From: Flavobacterium sp.
GTDB lineage: Bacteria; Bacteroidota; Bacteroidia; Flavobacteriales; Flavobacteriaceae
Assembly: GCA_023251135.1 (NCBI GenBank)
Contig: JAHEZJ010000009.1
Location: 62,001-126,000, forward strand
DNA: 64,000 nucleotides
Direction of reading: 5' to 3'
Of this stretch, positions 54,112 to 63,237 are shown piece after piece. The notes beneath the pieces are model-generated. The model had not been told where the DNA came from. It ran no database searches and saw only the letters and a program-made list of their open reading frames with translations. Numbering within the stretch: position 1 is the stretch's first letter; every line of letters begins with the position of its first letter. Both the position numbers and the translations under genes were made by a program.

Positions 54112-55500
54112 CTACAAAGCTCCCTCTAATTCGAGTGCTTCTTTAAGCAATGGATAGTTTACCTTTCCGTTTGGTGTAAGCGGAACATCTTCTATATGCA
54201 TTACTTTTAAAGAATTGGCGTGAAGATTTAGTTTGGCTTTTAAGATTTTTAGAATCAATTCTTTGTTCATATTCTTGTCGGTGTACATAACGGCCAGATG
54301 TTTATCGTTTATTCCCAAACAGATAAAAGTTTGTCCGCCCAGTGCATCTTTTAACAGTAATTCTGTTTCGTCAAGATTCAAACGTACGCCAAACAATTTC
54401 ACAATTCGTTTGATTCGGCCCACAATGTAGTAGTAGCCTTCGTCGTCTTTGCGGGCTTTGTCTCCGGTATGAAGTCTTTCCTGCTGTTCAAAAAACTGTA
54501 AATCGGCTCTGACATTGGCATAACCACCATAAACATTAGGGCCAATATAAATCAGCTCATCCGTTTCGTTATCAATCTCAAAACGTCCGTTTTTGACTGG
54601 TAAACCAATAGAGGTTCCTTTTCGCAACAGGTCTTTAGGAGGCAGATAAGCCATACGGCCTGAAGCTTCTGTCTGACCGTATTGTGCAAAGAACTGTTTG
54701 CCAAATTTCTCGCTAAAGTCGGAAATTGCTTCGATCAGTTTGTGATTTAGCATTCCGCCCGTATGCGTCAGGTAACGCAGTGAAGGATGATCTTTTTTGA
54801 AAAATCCAATACTGTATAACATTTCATAAAAGTACGGAACGCCACCCAGGGTAGAGTATCCGTATTTTTTGAAATCGGCCCAAAATTCTTTTTGAAAAGC
54901 ATCCTTATCCGTACATACAATTTGACTGGCTTTAATGCAATTGGTCGTAAAAATCGATAAGCCGTAAACAAAATTAATAGGCACATTTAAAGGGACTACA
55001 TCATCCGTTCGAATAGGCATATACTCCATAATCGACTTTGCATTGTGCACCAAATTTTCATCGGAAAGCCTCACAAATTTAGGCGATCCGGTAGTTCCGG
55101 AAGTGCTGAGCAAAAGTTTGATTTTGGCGTGTATCGGGTAAATTAAATTTACATTTCGTTTAAACAATACTATAGTGTCCGATGCATTTACCGTGGTATA
55201 ACCTTCTATCTCGGTACGAGTAGGGTCGAAGATATAATAAGGTGTATATTTTTGTTCTAAATTTTCTTTAAAATGCTCGTGTAAGCCCATTCCCAGCAAA
55301 GCGATAGTAAACCTGCTCTGATAAAAGTTGAGCAGGGTTTCAATAGCTGGTAACTGATTGTCATTGTAAATAAAAACAAGCGAACGAATGTTTTCGATTT
55401 CCAGTGACTGATCCATTTCTGCAATAGATTTTGAAAGGCCAGTACTGGAATCGGTAAAAGTCAGTTTTTCGTTTTTCCTGATTAAATCGTATAGTTCCAT
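54112..55500 (-). CDS. AMP-dependent acyl ligase (adenylate-forming) of the siderophore operon
   Basis: A 462-residue ANL-superfamily enzyme, slightly short for the family. The P-loop LLSTSGTTGSPKFVRLS is at about 131-147. FAQYGQTEASGRMAYLP is motif A5, LHTGDKARKDDEGYYYIVGRIKRIVKLFGVRLN covers A7-A8 (aspartate and hinge), and LTPNGKVNYPLL contains the A10 lysine. It should activate a carboxylic acid as the adenylate and pass it to the acyl carrier protein encoded 17 bp upstream. It is the last gene of the siderophore operon. Whether its substrate is a fatty acid, a dicarboxylate or an amino acid cannot be read from the sequence. Confidence 0.88.
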   Translation of the reverse strand: MELYDLIRKNEKLTFTDSSTGLSKSIAEMDQSLEIENIRSLVFIYNDNQLPAIETLLNFYQSRFTIALLGMGLHEHFKENLEQKYTPYYIFDPTRTEIEGYTTVNASDTIVLFKRNVNLIYPIHAKIKLLLSTSGTTGSPKFVRLSDENLVHNAKSIMEYMPIRTDDVVPLNVPINFVYGLSIFTTNCIKASQIVCTDKDAFQKEFWADFKKYGYSTLGGVPYFYEMLYSIGFFKKDHPSLRYLTHTGGMLNHKLIEAISDFSEKFGKQFFAQYGQTEASGRMAYLPPKDLLRKGTSIGLPVKNGRFEIDNETDELIYIGPNVYGGYANVRADLQFFEQQERLHTGDKARKDDEGYYYIVGRIKRIVKLFGVRLNLDETELLLKDALGGQTFICLGINDKHLAVMYTDKNMNKELILKILKAKLNLHANSLKVMHIEDVPLTPNGKVNYPLLKEALELEGAL

Positions 55501-55517
55501 AAGTTTAGTGGTCTATT

Positions 55518-55760
55518 CTAATTAATTTCAAATCCGTATTTTTTAAGGATGTCTTTTATTTTTGCTACACTTCCCATTTCAAGGATATCTTCCATTTCGA
55601 TAGAGATTTTATACGTGCTTTCAAGTTCTTCTACCAATACCAGATGACTCATTGAATCCCATTCGGCGATAGCCTGATATTCCAATCCGTCGTTTACTGC
55701 TTCAACAGGAATTTCAAAAGCTCTTGCAAATACTCCGTGTAATTGTTCTACTGTACTCAT
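55518..55760 (-). CDS. Acyl carrier protein
   Basis: An 80-residue four-helix carrier. Ser36 in EWDSMSHLVLVEELE is the phosphopantetheine site (D-S-M/L form). The preceding Y-Q-A-I-A-E-W resembles carriers that work with stand-alone adenylate-forming ligases rather than the housekeeping fatty-acid ACP. It starts 319 bp after MATE and precedes the AMP ligase by 17 bp. Together they could make an acyl thioester for use by the GNAT domain or a NIS synthetase of the operon. That link is inference. Confidence 0.9.
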   Translation of the reverse strand: MSTVEQLHGVFARAFEIPVEAVNDGLEYQAIAEWDSMSHLVLVEELESTYKISIEMEDILEMGSVAKIKDILKKYGFEIN

Positions 55761-56078
55761 TTTTTTATGATTTAATATTAAATTGATATTTTTATTTTGT
55801 GTAATGTTTTAATAGGTAAAGAGATAGCGCTCCGCTGGAGCTTTGACAAAAATTGGATCATTAATTTTCTATAAATATGTCGCTCCTGCGGAGCTTTGAA
55901 TGCTGATTAATTCCCATCGTGACGAATAATTTGTTAGGAATTTATAATTTATTGAATTTATGCTCCTTCGGAGCTTTTAATAGCTATCAGGTCCCATCGG
56001 GACATAATATTTATAACAATTGACGAATCCGTTTTGTTGAACCCCGGCGGGGTGAAATCTCTTTAAATTTGTTTGTTT
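55761..56078. repeat. REP-like palindrome cluster inside the siderophore operon
   Basis: Several palindromes in a row: GCTCCGCTGGAGC (55829), GCTCCTGCGGAGC (about 55882), GCTCCTTCGGAGC (about 55962), GGTCCCATCGGGAC (about 55989) and CCCCGGCGGGG (about 56042). This is typical of Bacteroidetes intergenic REP families. It separates the ACP gene from MATE by 318 bp. Confidence 0.75.
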
Positions 56079-57485
56079 TTAAACTCTTGTGTGCTTCCAT
56101 TTTCCCTTTCGAAAGACCACGATACAGGCTACAGCCAATATGATTTCCGAAATAAGAATGGCCGTAAATACACCATTTGATCCCAGGCCAAAAGAAATTC
56201 CTAAGGCATAGGCTAGCGGAATCTGTACGACATAAAACATCAGGATGTAAAGCCAGGTCACTACTTTTACTTCGCCAGCTGCGTTAAGGGCTCTCGAAAT
56301 AACCATCGTATAACCCAGAAGTATATAAGCCATCGAAATAAGATGAATGTACATCGTACTAAAAGAAATTACTTCGGGACTATTGGTGAAGATTTTCACC
56401 ACCGGAACGGCAAGGAAAATCCAGCATACTCCAATTAAAACCAGAAATCCCATGTTCAGCATTCCTGCTCTCCAAACCGATTTTTCGGCTCTGTCGGGAC
56501 GTTTGGCTCCCAGATTTTGTCCGGTTAAAATTCCCGCGGCATTTCCAAGACCCCAGGCCGGCATCGTAGCGATAGAGGTAACTCTTTGCGCCAGTATGTA
56601 ACCTGCAAGGGCATTTTCGCCAAAATGTGACATAATTTTGATCATGAACACCCAGCTTGAAGCGGGAATAATAAATTGTACCGTACCGCCAAAAGCCAGT
56701 TTTAAGACTCTTTTGAAAATAGCAAGATTAAAAACCAACTGTGCCAGACCAATTTTCAACAGGGTTTTGCCGTTTATCAGATACCAGGCCTGATAAAGCA
56801 CCCCGATCACTCTCGCAATTAAAGTCGCCAGACCAACTCCCAACAGACCGTAAGCCGGAATTGGCCCCCATCCAAAAATAAATATCGGGCACAACACTAT
56901 GTTTAGGGCATTCGAAAGCCAAAGTATTCTCATAGCGGTGGAAGCATCTCCGGTACCTCTAAAGATTCCGTTTACGACGATACGAAGAATTAAAAATCCG
57001 CTGGAAGCAAACATGACGATTCCATAAGTAGTTCCTTCTTCAACCATCGCAGCAGAAAGTCCCATTGCACTCATAATATCGGTGGTCCAGATGGTACAGA
57101 CAATACTGATCAGCGCCGCAATGGGTACTGTAGCATAAATAACCTGCATGGCTGTCTGACCTGCCGCCTTGAATTTTTTCTCTCCAATCCTTCTGGAAAT
57201 CATAGCGGAGGCCGCAATTCCGAGGCCAATGGAAACCGAATAACAAAAGGTGATAAAAGTAGTGGTTGCTCCCGCAATAGAAATAGCATTCGTTCCCAAT
57301 CGGCTAACAAAGAACAGATTGGAGCACACAAATAAAGATTCCATCAGCAGCTCTGCTACCATAGGAACAGACAGCAAAATTATGGTCTTGTTGATACTGC
57401 CCGAAGTGAAATTGCTTTCGCTGCCGGCTAGTGAACGCCTTAACAAACCAAAGAAAGAGCGTGTTTTTAAAAGGGCTTCTTTCAT
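56079..57485 (-). CDS. MATE-family efflux transporter (siderophore exporter)
   Basis: A 468-residue protein with 12 hydrophobic segments and typical MATE content: NKTIILLSVPMVAELLMESLFVCSNLFFVSRLG at the start, AGATTTFITFCYSVSIGLGIAASAMISRRIG, and LNAAGEVKVVTWLYILMFYVVQIPLAYALG. MATE proteins export organic compounds using a proton or sodium gradient. Its start overlaps the end of the upstream IucA/IucC gene by one base, so it belongs to the siderophore operon and most likely exports the product. The region after it is repeat-rich. Confidence 0.92.
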   Translation of the reverse strand: MKEALLKTRSFFGLLRRSLAGSESNFTSGSINKTIILLSVPMVAELLMESLFVCSNLFFVSRLGTNAISIAGATTTFITFCYSVSIGLGIAASAMISRRIGEKKFKAAGQTAMQVIYATVPIAALISIVCTIWTTDIMSAMGLSAAMVEEGTTYGIVMFASSGFLILRIVVNGIFRGTGDASTAMRILWLSNALNIVLCPIFIFGWGPIPAYGLLGVGLATLIARVIGVLYQAWYLINGKTLLKIGLAQLVFNLAIFKRVLKLAFGGTVQFIIPASSWVFMIKIMSHFGENALAGYILAQRVTSIATMPAWGLGNAAGILTGQNLGAKRPDRAEKSVWRAGMLNMGFLVLIGVCWIFLAVPVVKIFTNSPEVISFSTMYIHLISMAYILLGYTMVISRALNAAGEVKVVTWLYILMFYVVQIPLAYALGISFGLGSNGVFTAILISEIILAVACIVVFRKGKWKHTRV

Positions 57486-59317
57486 TAGTTTTCTTTTGCC
57501 GTTAGTACTTCTTCATTGATTAACTGATGCAGTGGATTCGGAATAAAACCACTTTTCTTCATGTGTGGAAAACCAGCTGTTTCTTCATACCCGTTATACA
57601 AACGTCGGCTATTGAAAATAAGACGTTTAAATTCAGGAATAAACATATTGTACTTGTCAAAGATTTCCTGAAGTTCAGGATGTTCTGCCTGATATTCGGT
57701 AACAATGTCGTAAACACAATTCCAGAATTCTGTTTCGGTATAGTTTGCCGTTGTGATCATCACATCGCTCAGGTATCTGAAGAAGGCATCAAAAATGGCA
57801 ATCAGTATCGTTAAGGGTGCGTTTTCAGGATTTGGAGAGGCATTAAACAAGTTCTCAATAAATTCCTGCGGTAATTTTTTCTTCGCTTCTTCATTAATCA
57901 GAATATCGCCTACGAAGTCCTGCAAAGCAATACGTGTTGGCACATAATCTTTTAGAATTAGAATCACATTTTGTCCGTGTGGATCAATAGATAAAGAATG
58001 CTGGTAATAAATTTGAAGCACAGGTTTAAGATAGGCCGTCATATAAGCCTTGAGCCATTGTTCTGTAGAAAGACCTGATTTTTCGATCAGTTCTTCTACC
58101 AAACTTTTACCTGTTTGGTCTACATATAACAAGGCCGCCATCGTCATTAATTTTTCACCTTCTCTGAGCGAATTTACCGGACTTTCACGCCACATGGCAC
58201 CCAGATATTCATTGTACTGGTACGGAGGATTGGCAATTTTGCTATAACTAGGATGAGTATAGGTAACGGACACCACTTCGCCCAAAAGCACAACGCCCAT
58301 TTTTTGCAAGTGCTCGTCTTTTTTAAGAACATCTTTCAGATATTCTGTCAAACGTGGCGCTATTAATAATTGTTTGGGTGACAAACCCCTAACGTGACTG
58401 GTATTTAAAATAGACATTGATGTTTTTACATAATGTTTATTGGGTGCACTTTCGTTAAAAAAAGTACGGATGCTTTGCTGAGGGCTGTAAATATCTTCAG
58501 TTAGCTCTAAAGGAATAAGATGTTTAGAAGCGATATCATTAGCAAACTGCATAACCAGTTTGTTTTGCCATTGCCATAAATGCACAGGAATAAAAACATA
58601 ATCGTCTGCATTTACATTTAGCGCTGTTAACTTGTTTCTAAAAACATCCAGTTTTTCTTTTCCGATTTCACTTTCGTAGAAAGCCTGATGCTCCATATCG
58701 GTTTGTAAGCGCAAAGCGGCTCTGTTTTTATGAGCAGCAATCCAAATCAAACGGGTTCTTTGGTCCGACTCCGGCGTGAAATTATTGTAATCTCCAGAGT
58801 TAAAACCAATGCGACCTTTGTTTACGATTACCCATGGGTGGCCGTCCAGACTGTGTTCGATGGTCTGAAAATCAGCATCGACTAGGGTGGACACAGGCAC
58901 ACGACGGTTGGAATGGATGTAGGCATCGGCATATAAAGTGTGCAGCAACTCTTCGATATAATGGGCAAGAGTAAAATCGTTGATACCAAAAGTTTCCTTA
59001 AGTTCGATAAAGAAATTAGGTACGTCAATGTGATTTAATTTTACTTCGTGCTCGACTTTACAGATACTGTCTCTGACGATGTGCCAATAATTTAAAAATC
59101 TTGGATAGGCCGAAAAGATATAGTAAATATGCTCTGAATCGGTTTCTAGAATAAAATGGGTAAGACCATCTTCGTCTTTACCCGTTATTTGGGGATTTGC
59201 GACATCTTCGCGCATCAATTCCGAAATACTTTTGGACAGTAAATTGCGATTTACCTGATTCCAGATCTCGGCGTTGAGGTGTTGAGCGTCTTTAAAGGTA
59301 TTTTCTGGGGTTGTCAT
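57485..59317 (-). CDS. IucA/IucC-family NRPS-independent siderophore (NIS) synthetase
   Basis: A 610-residue synthetase, the usual length for the family. GHPWVIVNKGRIGFNSGDYNNFTPE (ATP-binding region), RLIWIAAHKN, the HLWQWQ block, LLIAPRLTEYL, GAMWRESPVNSLREGEKLMTMAAL and DPHGQNVILIL are all present. Family members join a carboxylate, often citrate, to an amine or hydroxylamine with ATP. It corresponds in position to RhbF of the rhizobactin 1021 cluster. The coupled MATE gene follows. The 108-bp gap to the upstream monooxygenase forms a large stem-loop. Confidence 0.93.
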   Translation of the reverse strand: MTTPENTFKDAQHLNAEIWNQVNRNLLSKSISELMREDVANPQITGKDEDGLTHFILETDSEHIYYIFSAYPRFLNYWHIVRDSICKVEHEVKLNHIDVPNFFIELKETFGINDFTLAHYIEELLHTLYADAYIHSNRRVPVSTLVDADFQTIEHSLDGHPWVIVNKGRIGFNSGDYNNFTPESDQRTRLIWIAAHKNRAALRLQTDMEHQAFYESEIGKEKLDVFRNKLTALNVNADDYVFIPVHLWQWQNKLVMQFANDIASKHLIPLELTEDIYSPQQSIRTFFNESAPNKHYVKTSMSILNTSHVRGLSPKQLLIAPRLTEYLKDVLKKDEHLQKMGVVLLGEVVSVTYTHPSYSKIANPPYQYNEYLGAMWRESPVNSLREGEKLMTMAALLYVDQTGKSLVEELIEKSGLSTEQWLKAYMTAYLKPVLQIYYQHSLSIDPHGQNVILILKDYVPTRIALQDFVGDILINEEAKKKLPQEFIENLFNASPNPENAPLTILIAIFDAFFRYLSDVMITTANYTETEFWNCVYDIVTEYQAEHPELQEIFDKYNMFIPEFKRLIFNSRRLYNGYEETAGFPHMKKSGFIPNPLHQLINEEVLTAKEN

Positions 59318-59341
59318 TTTAGTTGATTTTTAGTAAGACCT

Positions 59342-59419
59342 GCCGATTGGGTGTAATTGTTTAACACTAAAAAACGATGTTTCTAAGTGTTCAATGTTTT
59401 TTAAATTACACCAATAGGC
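59342..59419. other. Large stem-loop between monooxygenase and NIS synthetase genes
   Basis: Outer arms of 16-17 bases (59342-59358 and 59404-59419) pair with one mismatch and one bulge. An inner AACACT/AGTGTT stem lies at 59363-59368 and 59386-59391. There is no T-run on the minus strand after the last arm, so RNA processing or stability control is more likely than termination. Confidence 0.5.
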
Positions 59420-59425
59420 TAAGAT

Positions 59426-60778
59426 CTAATTGTTTAATTGCTCGTCTATTAATTCCATAACATTCGTTGTCGAAAACTCCGGAGTTGCTTTTTGAACTCC
59501 AAATTGCTGAAATGCAATTCGTTTTTCAACCTTATACACTTCACGATTGGCAATCTGGTTGATGATGTACGAATTTCGATAAGCACCCATTCCTAAATCC
59601 GGAGTCGACAGCCCGTGTGTATGCAATTCCGCATTTTGAACAAAAATATCTGTCCCGTCTTTATCTATGGTATAATTACGGTGCACCTTAAACAAGCCAT
59701 TTTCTAAACGGCCAATTTTGTTTTCAATTCCCGAAAGAAAAGCAGGTTCTTTGTACCTATAACCTGTCGCCAGAATCACATAATCGGTTTGATCCTCGAA
59801 CGGCTGCTCGAGTTCCGTTTGAACGAAATCAAGCGTATACGAACCATCAGCCGCTTCATTTACCGAAGTAAGACGCATGTTGGAGCGCAACTCCACATTC
59901 AGCGGTTTATCTTCTAAACTCATTTCATACAGACTGTCGAAAATTTCATTAATCAATTCGGTATCGATTCCTTTGTAAAGCCCATGTTGACTGTCTAAAA
60001 GCTGTTTTCGCTTTTGTGCCGAAAGACTGTGAAAATGATCTACATATTCCGGAGAAGTCAATTCCAAAGTCAGTTTCGATTTATTGTCCAGCGGGAAAAA
60101 GTGAGACGAGCGGGTCAACCATTTCAGTTGCAATCCGTCTTCGGTATCCGGTAAAAGATCGCGGAAAACTTCAGCAGCACTCTGCCCGGAACCAATAATC
60201 GTTACAGCTGTGTTTTTTTGAATGTGTGGCTTGAAATACAAATACTGAGAGGCGTGAATCACATTTGGCAATGCTTCAGCATTAATAAATTCAGGGATAT
60301 AGGGTGAAGTTCCTGTACCCAGAACTATTTTATGTGCATAATAAACAGCCGTAACACAAGTCTGAGTATTGATTACTGTAACTTTATAAACATCGTCAAC
60401 AGGATCAATCGAAAGAACCTTGTGCGAAAATTTACAATTGCTAAGCTGAGCAGCGGCCCATTTACAATATTCATTGTACTCTCTTCTGTAGATAAAGAAG
60501 TTTTCACGGATGTAAAATTTATAAGCACGCCCGCTTTGTTTGATGTAATTTAAAAAGCTGTATTTGTTAGTCGGATCGGCCATGGTAACCAAATCAGCTA
60601 AAAACGGAACCTGTAAGGTAGCATTATTTAGCATTAAGCCCGGATGCCAGTCAAAGCTTTCGGACTGATCAAAAAACAGTGCTGATAAATCTTCTATGGG
60701 TTCGATAAGTGCGGCAAGTCCAAGGTTGAAAGGACCAATCCCGATTCCGATTACCGAATATATTTTTTCTGTATTCAT
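59426..60778 (-). CDS. FAD-dependent L-lysine/diamine N-monooxygenase (IucD/RhbE-like)
   Basis: A 450-residue flavin N-hydroxylating monooxygenase. The FAD site is VIGIGIGPFNLGLAAL near residues 9-24. The NADPH site is TVTIIGSGQSAAEVFRDLLP (approximate). LATGYRYKEP is the C-terminal D/ATGY block. Enzymes of this family hydroxylate the terminal amine of lysine, ornithine, cadaverine or diaminopropane. A PLP decarboxylase is encoded upstream, so a decarboxylated diamine is the probable substrate, as for RhbE and DesB. It lies 17 bp after the fused NIS/GNAT gene. Confidence 0.92.
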   Translation of the reverse strand: MNTEKIYSVIGIGIGPFNLGLAALIEPIEDLSALFFDQSESFDWHPGLMLNNATLQVPFLADLVTMADPTNKYSFLNYIKQSGRAYKFYIRENFFIYRREYNEYCKWAAAQLSNCKFSHKVLSIDPVDDVYKVTVINTQTCVTAVYYAHKIVLGTGTSPYIPEFINAEALPNVIHASQYLYFKPHIQKNTAVTIIGSGQSAAEVFRDLLPDTEDGLQLKWLTRSSHFFPLDNKSKLTLELTSPEYVDHFHSLSAQKRKQLLDSQHGLYKGIDTELINEIFDSLYEMSLEDKPLNVELRSNMRLTSVNEAADGSYTLDFVQTELEQPFEDQTDYVILATGYRYKEPAFLSGIENKIGRLENGLFKVHRNYTIDKDGTDIFVQNAELHTHGLSTPDLGMGAYRNSYIINQIANREVYKVEKRIAFQQFGVQKATPEFSTTNVMELIDEQLNN

Positions 60779-60795
60779 TGTGGTTGTATTACGAA

Positions 60796-63237
60796 TTAAA
60801 CTTGTGTGGCTGAAACGGTATTTTTTTGAAAGGCTTCGGCAGCAGGGAATTTAGCCCAATACCATTCTCTGTAACAGAAGTTCAGATTGGCTTTTTTGTG
60901 CGGCATTTCGATGACTTTCTGAATTTTAAATCCAACGTGAGCCTTGTTCATCATCGAAGCGATAGAATCTACAGAACCTTCACCCACCATTTTGCCTACT
61001 TTGGCTTCGCTCAAAACAAAATCCATCATAGACTGCGTTGCGGGAGAACCGTATTTTAGTTTCGGATCGGTTGGTGCGATAAATTGGTGTGTTCCATAAT
61101 CGGAGGGAAGTACGTCATAGTATTCTCCAACAATGTCACGGCATGGCCAGTACACTTCAATATTAAAAGTTGGAACCCCGTTGGCCTCTCCAATATAACT
61201 GTGCGAATGACCTCCAGGAAGCATGGTGCGATAGAATACCTCCAATTCACGTAACGGCCAGTTCATCTGCCAGATTTTCAAAGCATGTTCGCGGTGAAAC
61301 CACTCGTGAAGCATTTCCAGATCGTTGTCTACATCTACCGGACGCAGGCTGATTGTTACGTTGTCTTTCTCAAAAAAGCGGCTGAAAACCGTAGTGTTTG
61401 GTTTTGGCTGAATCAATTTTTTGGAGAAAAAGTGTTTGTTTAACGGATTAGGATACGTTTTGTACACCGCCGGATTGGTTCGTGGCGCACTGGCTTCGTC
61501 CATATTGTTTAAACTGGTTAGTAAATTTCCTTTTACGATTAGTTTGACACTGTTGGTAAAATGAGAAACCAAACCTGTTACATCTGAATCTTCTTCTTTT
61601 TTTAAGGCATCGTATATTAAGTCCAGTAATACCGTTTCGTCAGCAAGTTTGTTTTTGCCCAATGCGCTCACAATTCCTAACAAATGATTGATTAACAGGT
61701 AATACCCCCAGAAATCAATAATTCTTTTTTCGGCAATAAAAGAGCGGCTTTCTTTTCCAAAATCAGGGATTAAACGTTCCAGTTCCGGTACGATTCCTTC
61801 GCGGAAAAAGTACCCCTGATTGTCTCTGAAATAAAGTTTTGATGGAAACAGATTTTCATCAAATTCGACCATTACATTCTGTTGGTGAAATTCTGATCCA
61901 AATCCGTATTTATTAAAAACGCCAATCAAAGGCGTAAGGCTGATATTCAGGTATTGTTTGAACCAAGCAATGGCGGTGTCAGCTACTGTTGTATCTTGTC
62001 TTTTTGCCGATTCCTCAATCAGGGTTACGATTCTTGGCAGTTCATTCAAAATGTTATCCTGAGACAAAGCGGCAACCAGCGTTACATTTTTATTAGCGTT
62101 GGCTCCATGAAAAGGATTTTGACGAATACTAGTACTGAAACCGTCGATAATTTTATCTTCAAAAACCACTGTGATGAACGCGGGATCAGTAACGAGCTGA
62201 ATTTGTGGATAGTCTTTCTGAATGCCTTTTCCCCAATCTGTTTTCATCAACCGTGCTGCATCATAACCACGATTAAGCTCATGTGGATAATTGACACGGA
62301 ACGAATTGGTAATTTTCACATGCAGTGAGAATTTATACATCCATTCGCTTTCGTCATTGTACACGGTACGAACCGATGAGGTTGCCGCATAGGAAGGACC
62401 AAATTGCCCCAGACTGAAAAGCAGTTGTCTGGACTGCATTTCTTTCACCTCTTTTTGCTCCAATAGATAGTTGGCTTCCCAAGGGTGTGCCGGTACTACT
62501 TTGTATTGCGAATAAAAATCCAGTAATTCTTTGGCATTTTTATTGGCATATTTTGAAATTTCATTTCTCAGATAATCGGTAATCAGATAGTCTTCGGCAC
62601 TTTTTTCGATAACATTTTCAGGATGCACCAGGAAAAAATGTAACGGAAACTGCCCCTCGGTTTCAGGAGAATATTTAAGCAATTCGTCTTTGGTAAATCC
62701 TTCTCTACTTTTTGGCAGCGGATGTACCGTATGTCCTAAAATCAAAGATTGTTCGGCTGATATAAAAGTTTGTTCCGGGTTGCTGGCGTTGCGGCCGCTA
62801 TTTTTATAATGCTCCAGATAAAGTGCGAGATTATCAATACTGTTTTCCATACGTTTTTGTGTAGGAAGCGGATCAATATCCGGATATTCTGCTTTGCAAT
62901 AGCCCGCAACAATTTCTGTAAACGCGATAGGATTTATTTCTCTGAATTCATCCGTTGCAATAGTGCGGGACACTATCGGAAAGCCAAAAGCATGAACGCC
63001 ACTTTCGGAAAAGTAAACCAAAGGAGCAAAAACTTCCTGACCAACAGTGCTAAAGTCAAATCGAAGAAAAGAGCTGTGATCGATAGTCTGCATAAATTCA
63101 GCCAAAGCAGGGTCGTATTTCGGAACACCTTCGTATTGGCTCCAGTTGCTGAACTCTCTGCAATAACAGTTGAGGAGGGATTTGTAATTTACTTGTTCGG
63201 CAAGTTGTTTAAAATTAGTTAAGTCTGTGGTATTCAT
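60796..63237 (-). CDS. Fused IucA/IucC synthetase (N-terminal) and GNAT N-acyltransferase (C-terminal)
   Basis: An 813-residue protein. Residues 1-610 form a full IucA/IucC domain with LILGHTVHPLPKSREGF, VPAHPWEAN, a SFRVNYPHELNRGY block and EFHQQNVMVEF. From about 635 to 800 lies an AlcB/RhbD-type acetyltransferase: ISLRPVDVDNDLEMLHEWFHREHALKIWQMNW, SYIGEANGVPTFNIEVYW and QFIAPTDPKLKYG. The GNAT part acylates a hydroxylated diamine and the synthetase part joins it to citrate. In rhizobactin 1021 these are separate genes rhbC and rhbD. The gene overlaps the decarboxylase by 23 bp and precedes the monooxygenase by 17 bp. Confidence 0.92.
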   Translation of the reverse strand: MNTTDLTNFKQLAEQVNYKSLLNCYCREFSNWSQYEGVPKYDPALAEFMQTIDHSSFLRFDFSTVGQEVFAPLVYFSESGVHAFGFPIVSRTIATDEFREINPIAFTEIVAGYCKAEYPDIDPLPTQKRMENSIDNLALYLEHYKNSGRNASNPEQTFISAEQSLILGHTVHPLPKSREGFTKDELLKYSPETEGQFPLHFFLVHPENVIEKSAEDYLITDYLRNEISKYANKNAKELLDFYSQYKVVPAHPWEANYLLEQKEVKEMQSRQLLFSLGQFGPSYAATSSVRTVYNDESEWMYKFSLHVKITNSFRVNYPHELNRGYDAARLMKTDWGKGIQKDYPQIQLVTDPAFITVVFEDKIIDGFSTSIRQNPFHGANANKNVTLVAALSQDNILNELPRIVTLIEESAKRQDTTVADTAIAWFKQYLNISLTPLIGVFNKYGFGSEFHQQNVMVEFDENLFPSKLYFRDNQGYFFREGIVPELERLIPDFGKESRSFIAEKRIIDFWGYYLLINHLLGIVSALGKNKLADETVLLDLIYDALKKEEDSDVTGLVSHFTNSVKLIVKGNLLTSLNNMDEASAPRTNPAVYKTYPNPLNKHFFSKKLIQPKPNTTVFSRFFEKDNVTISLRPVDVDNDLEMLHEWFHREHALKIWQMNWPLRELEVFYRTMLPGGHSHSYIGEANGVPTFNIEVYWPCRDIVGEYYDVLPSDYGTHQFIAPTDPKLKYGSPATQSMMDFVLSEAKVGKMVGEGSVDSIASMMNKAHVGFKIQKVIEMPHKKANLNFCYREWYWAKFPAAEAFQKNTVSATQV

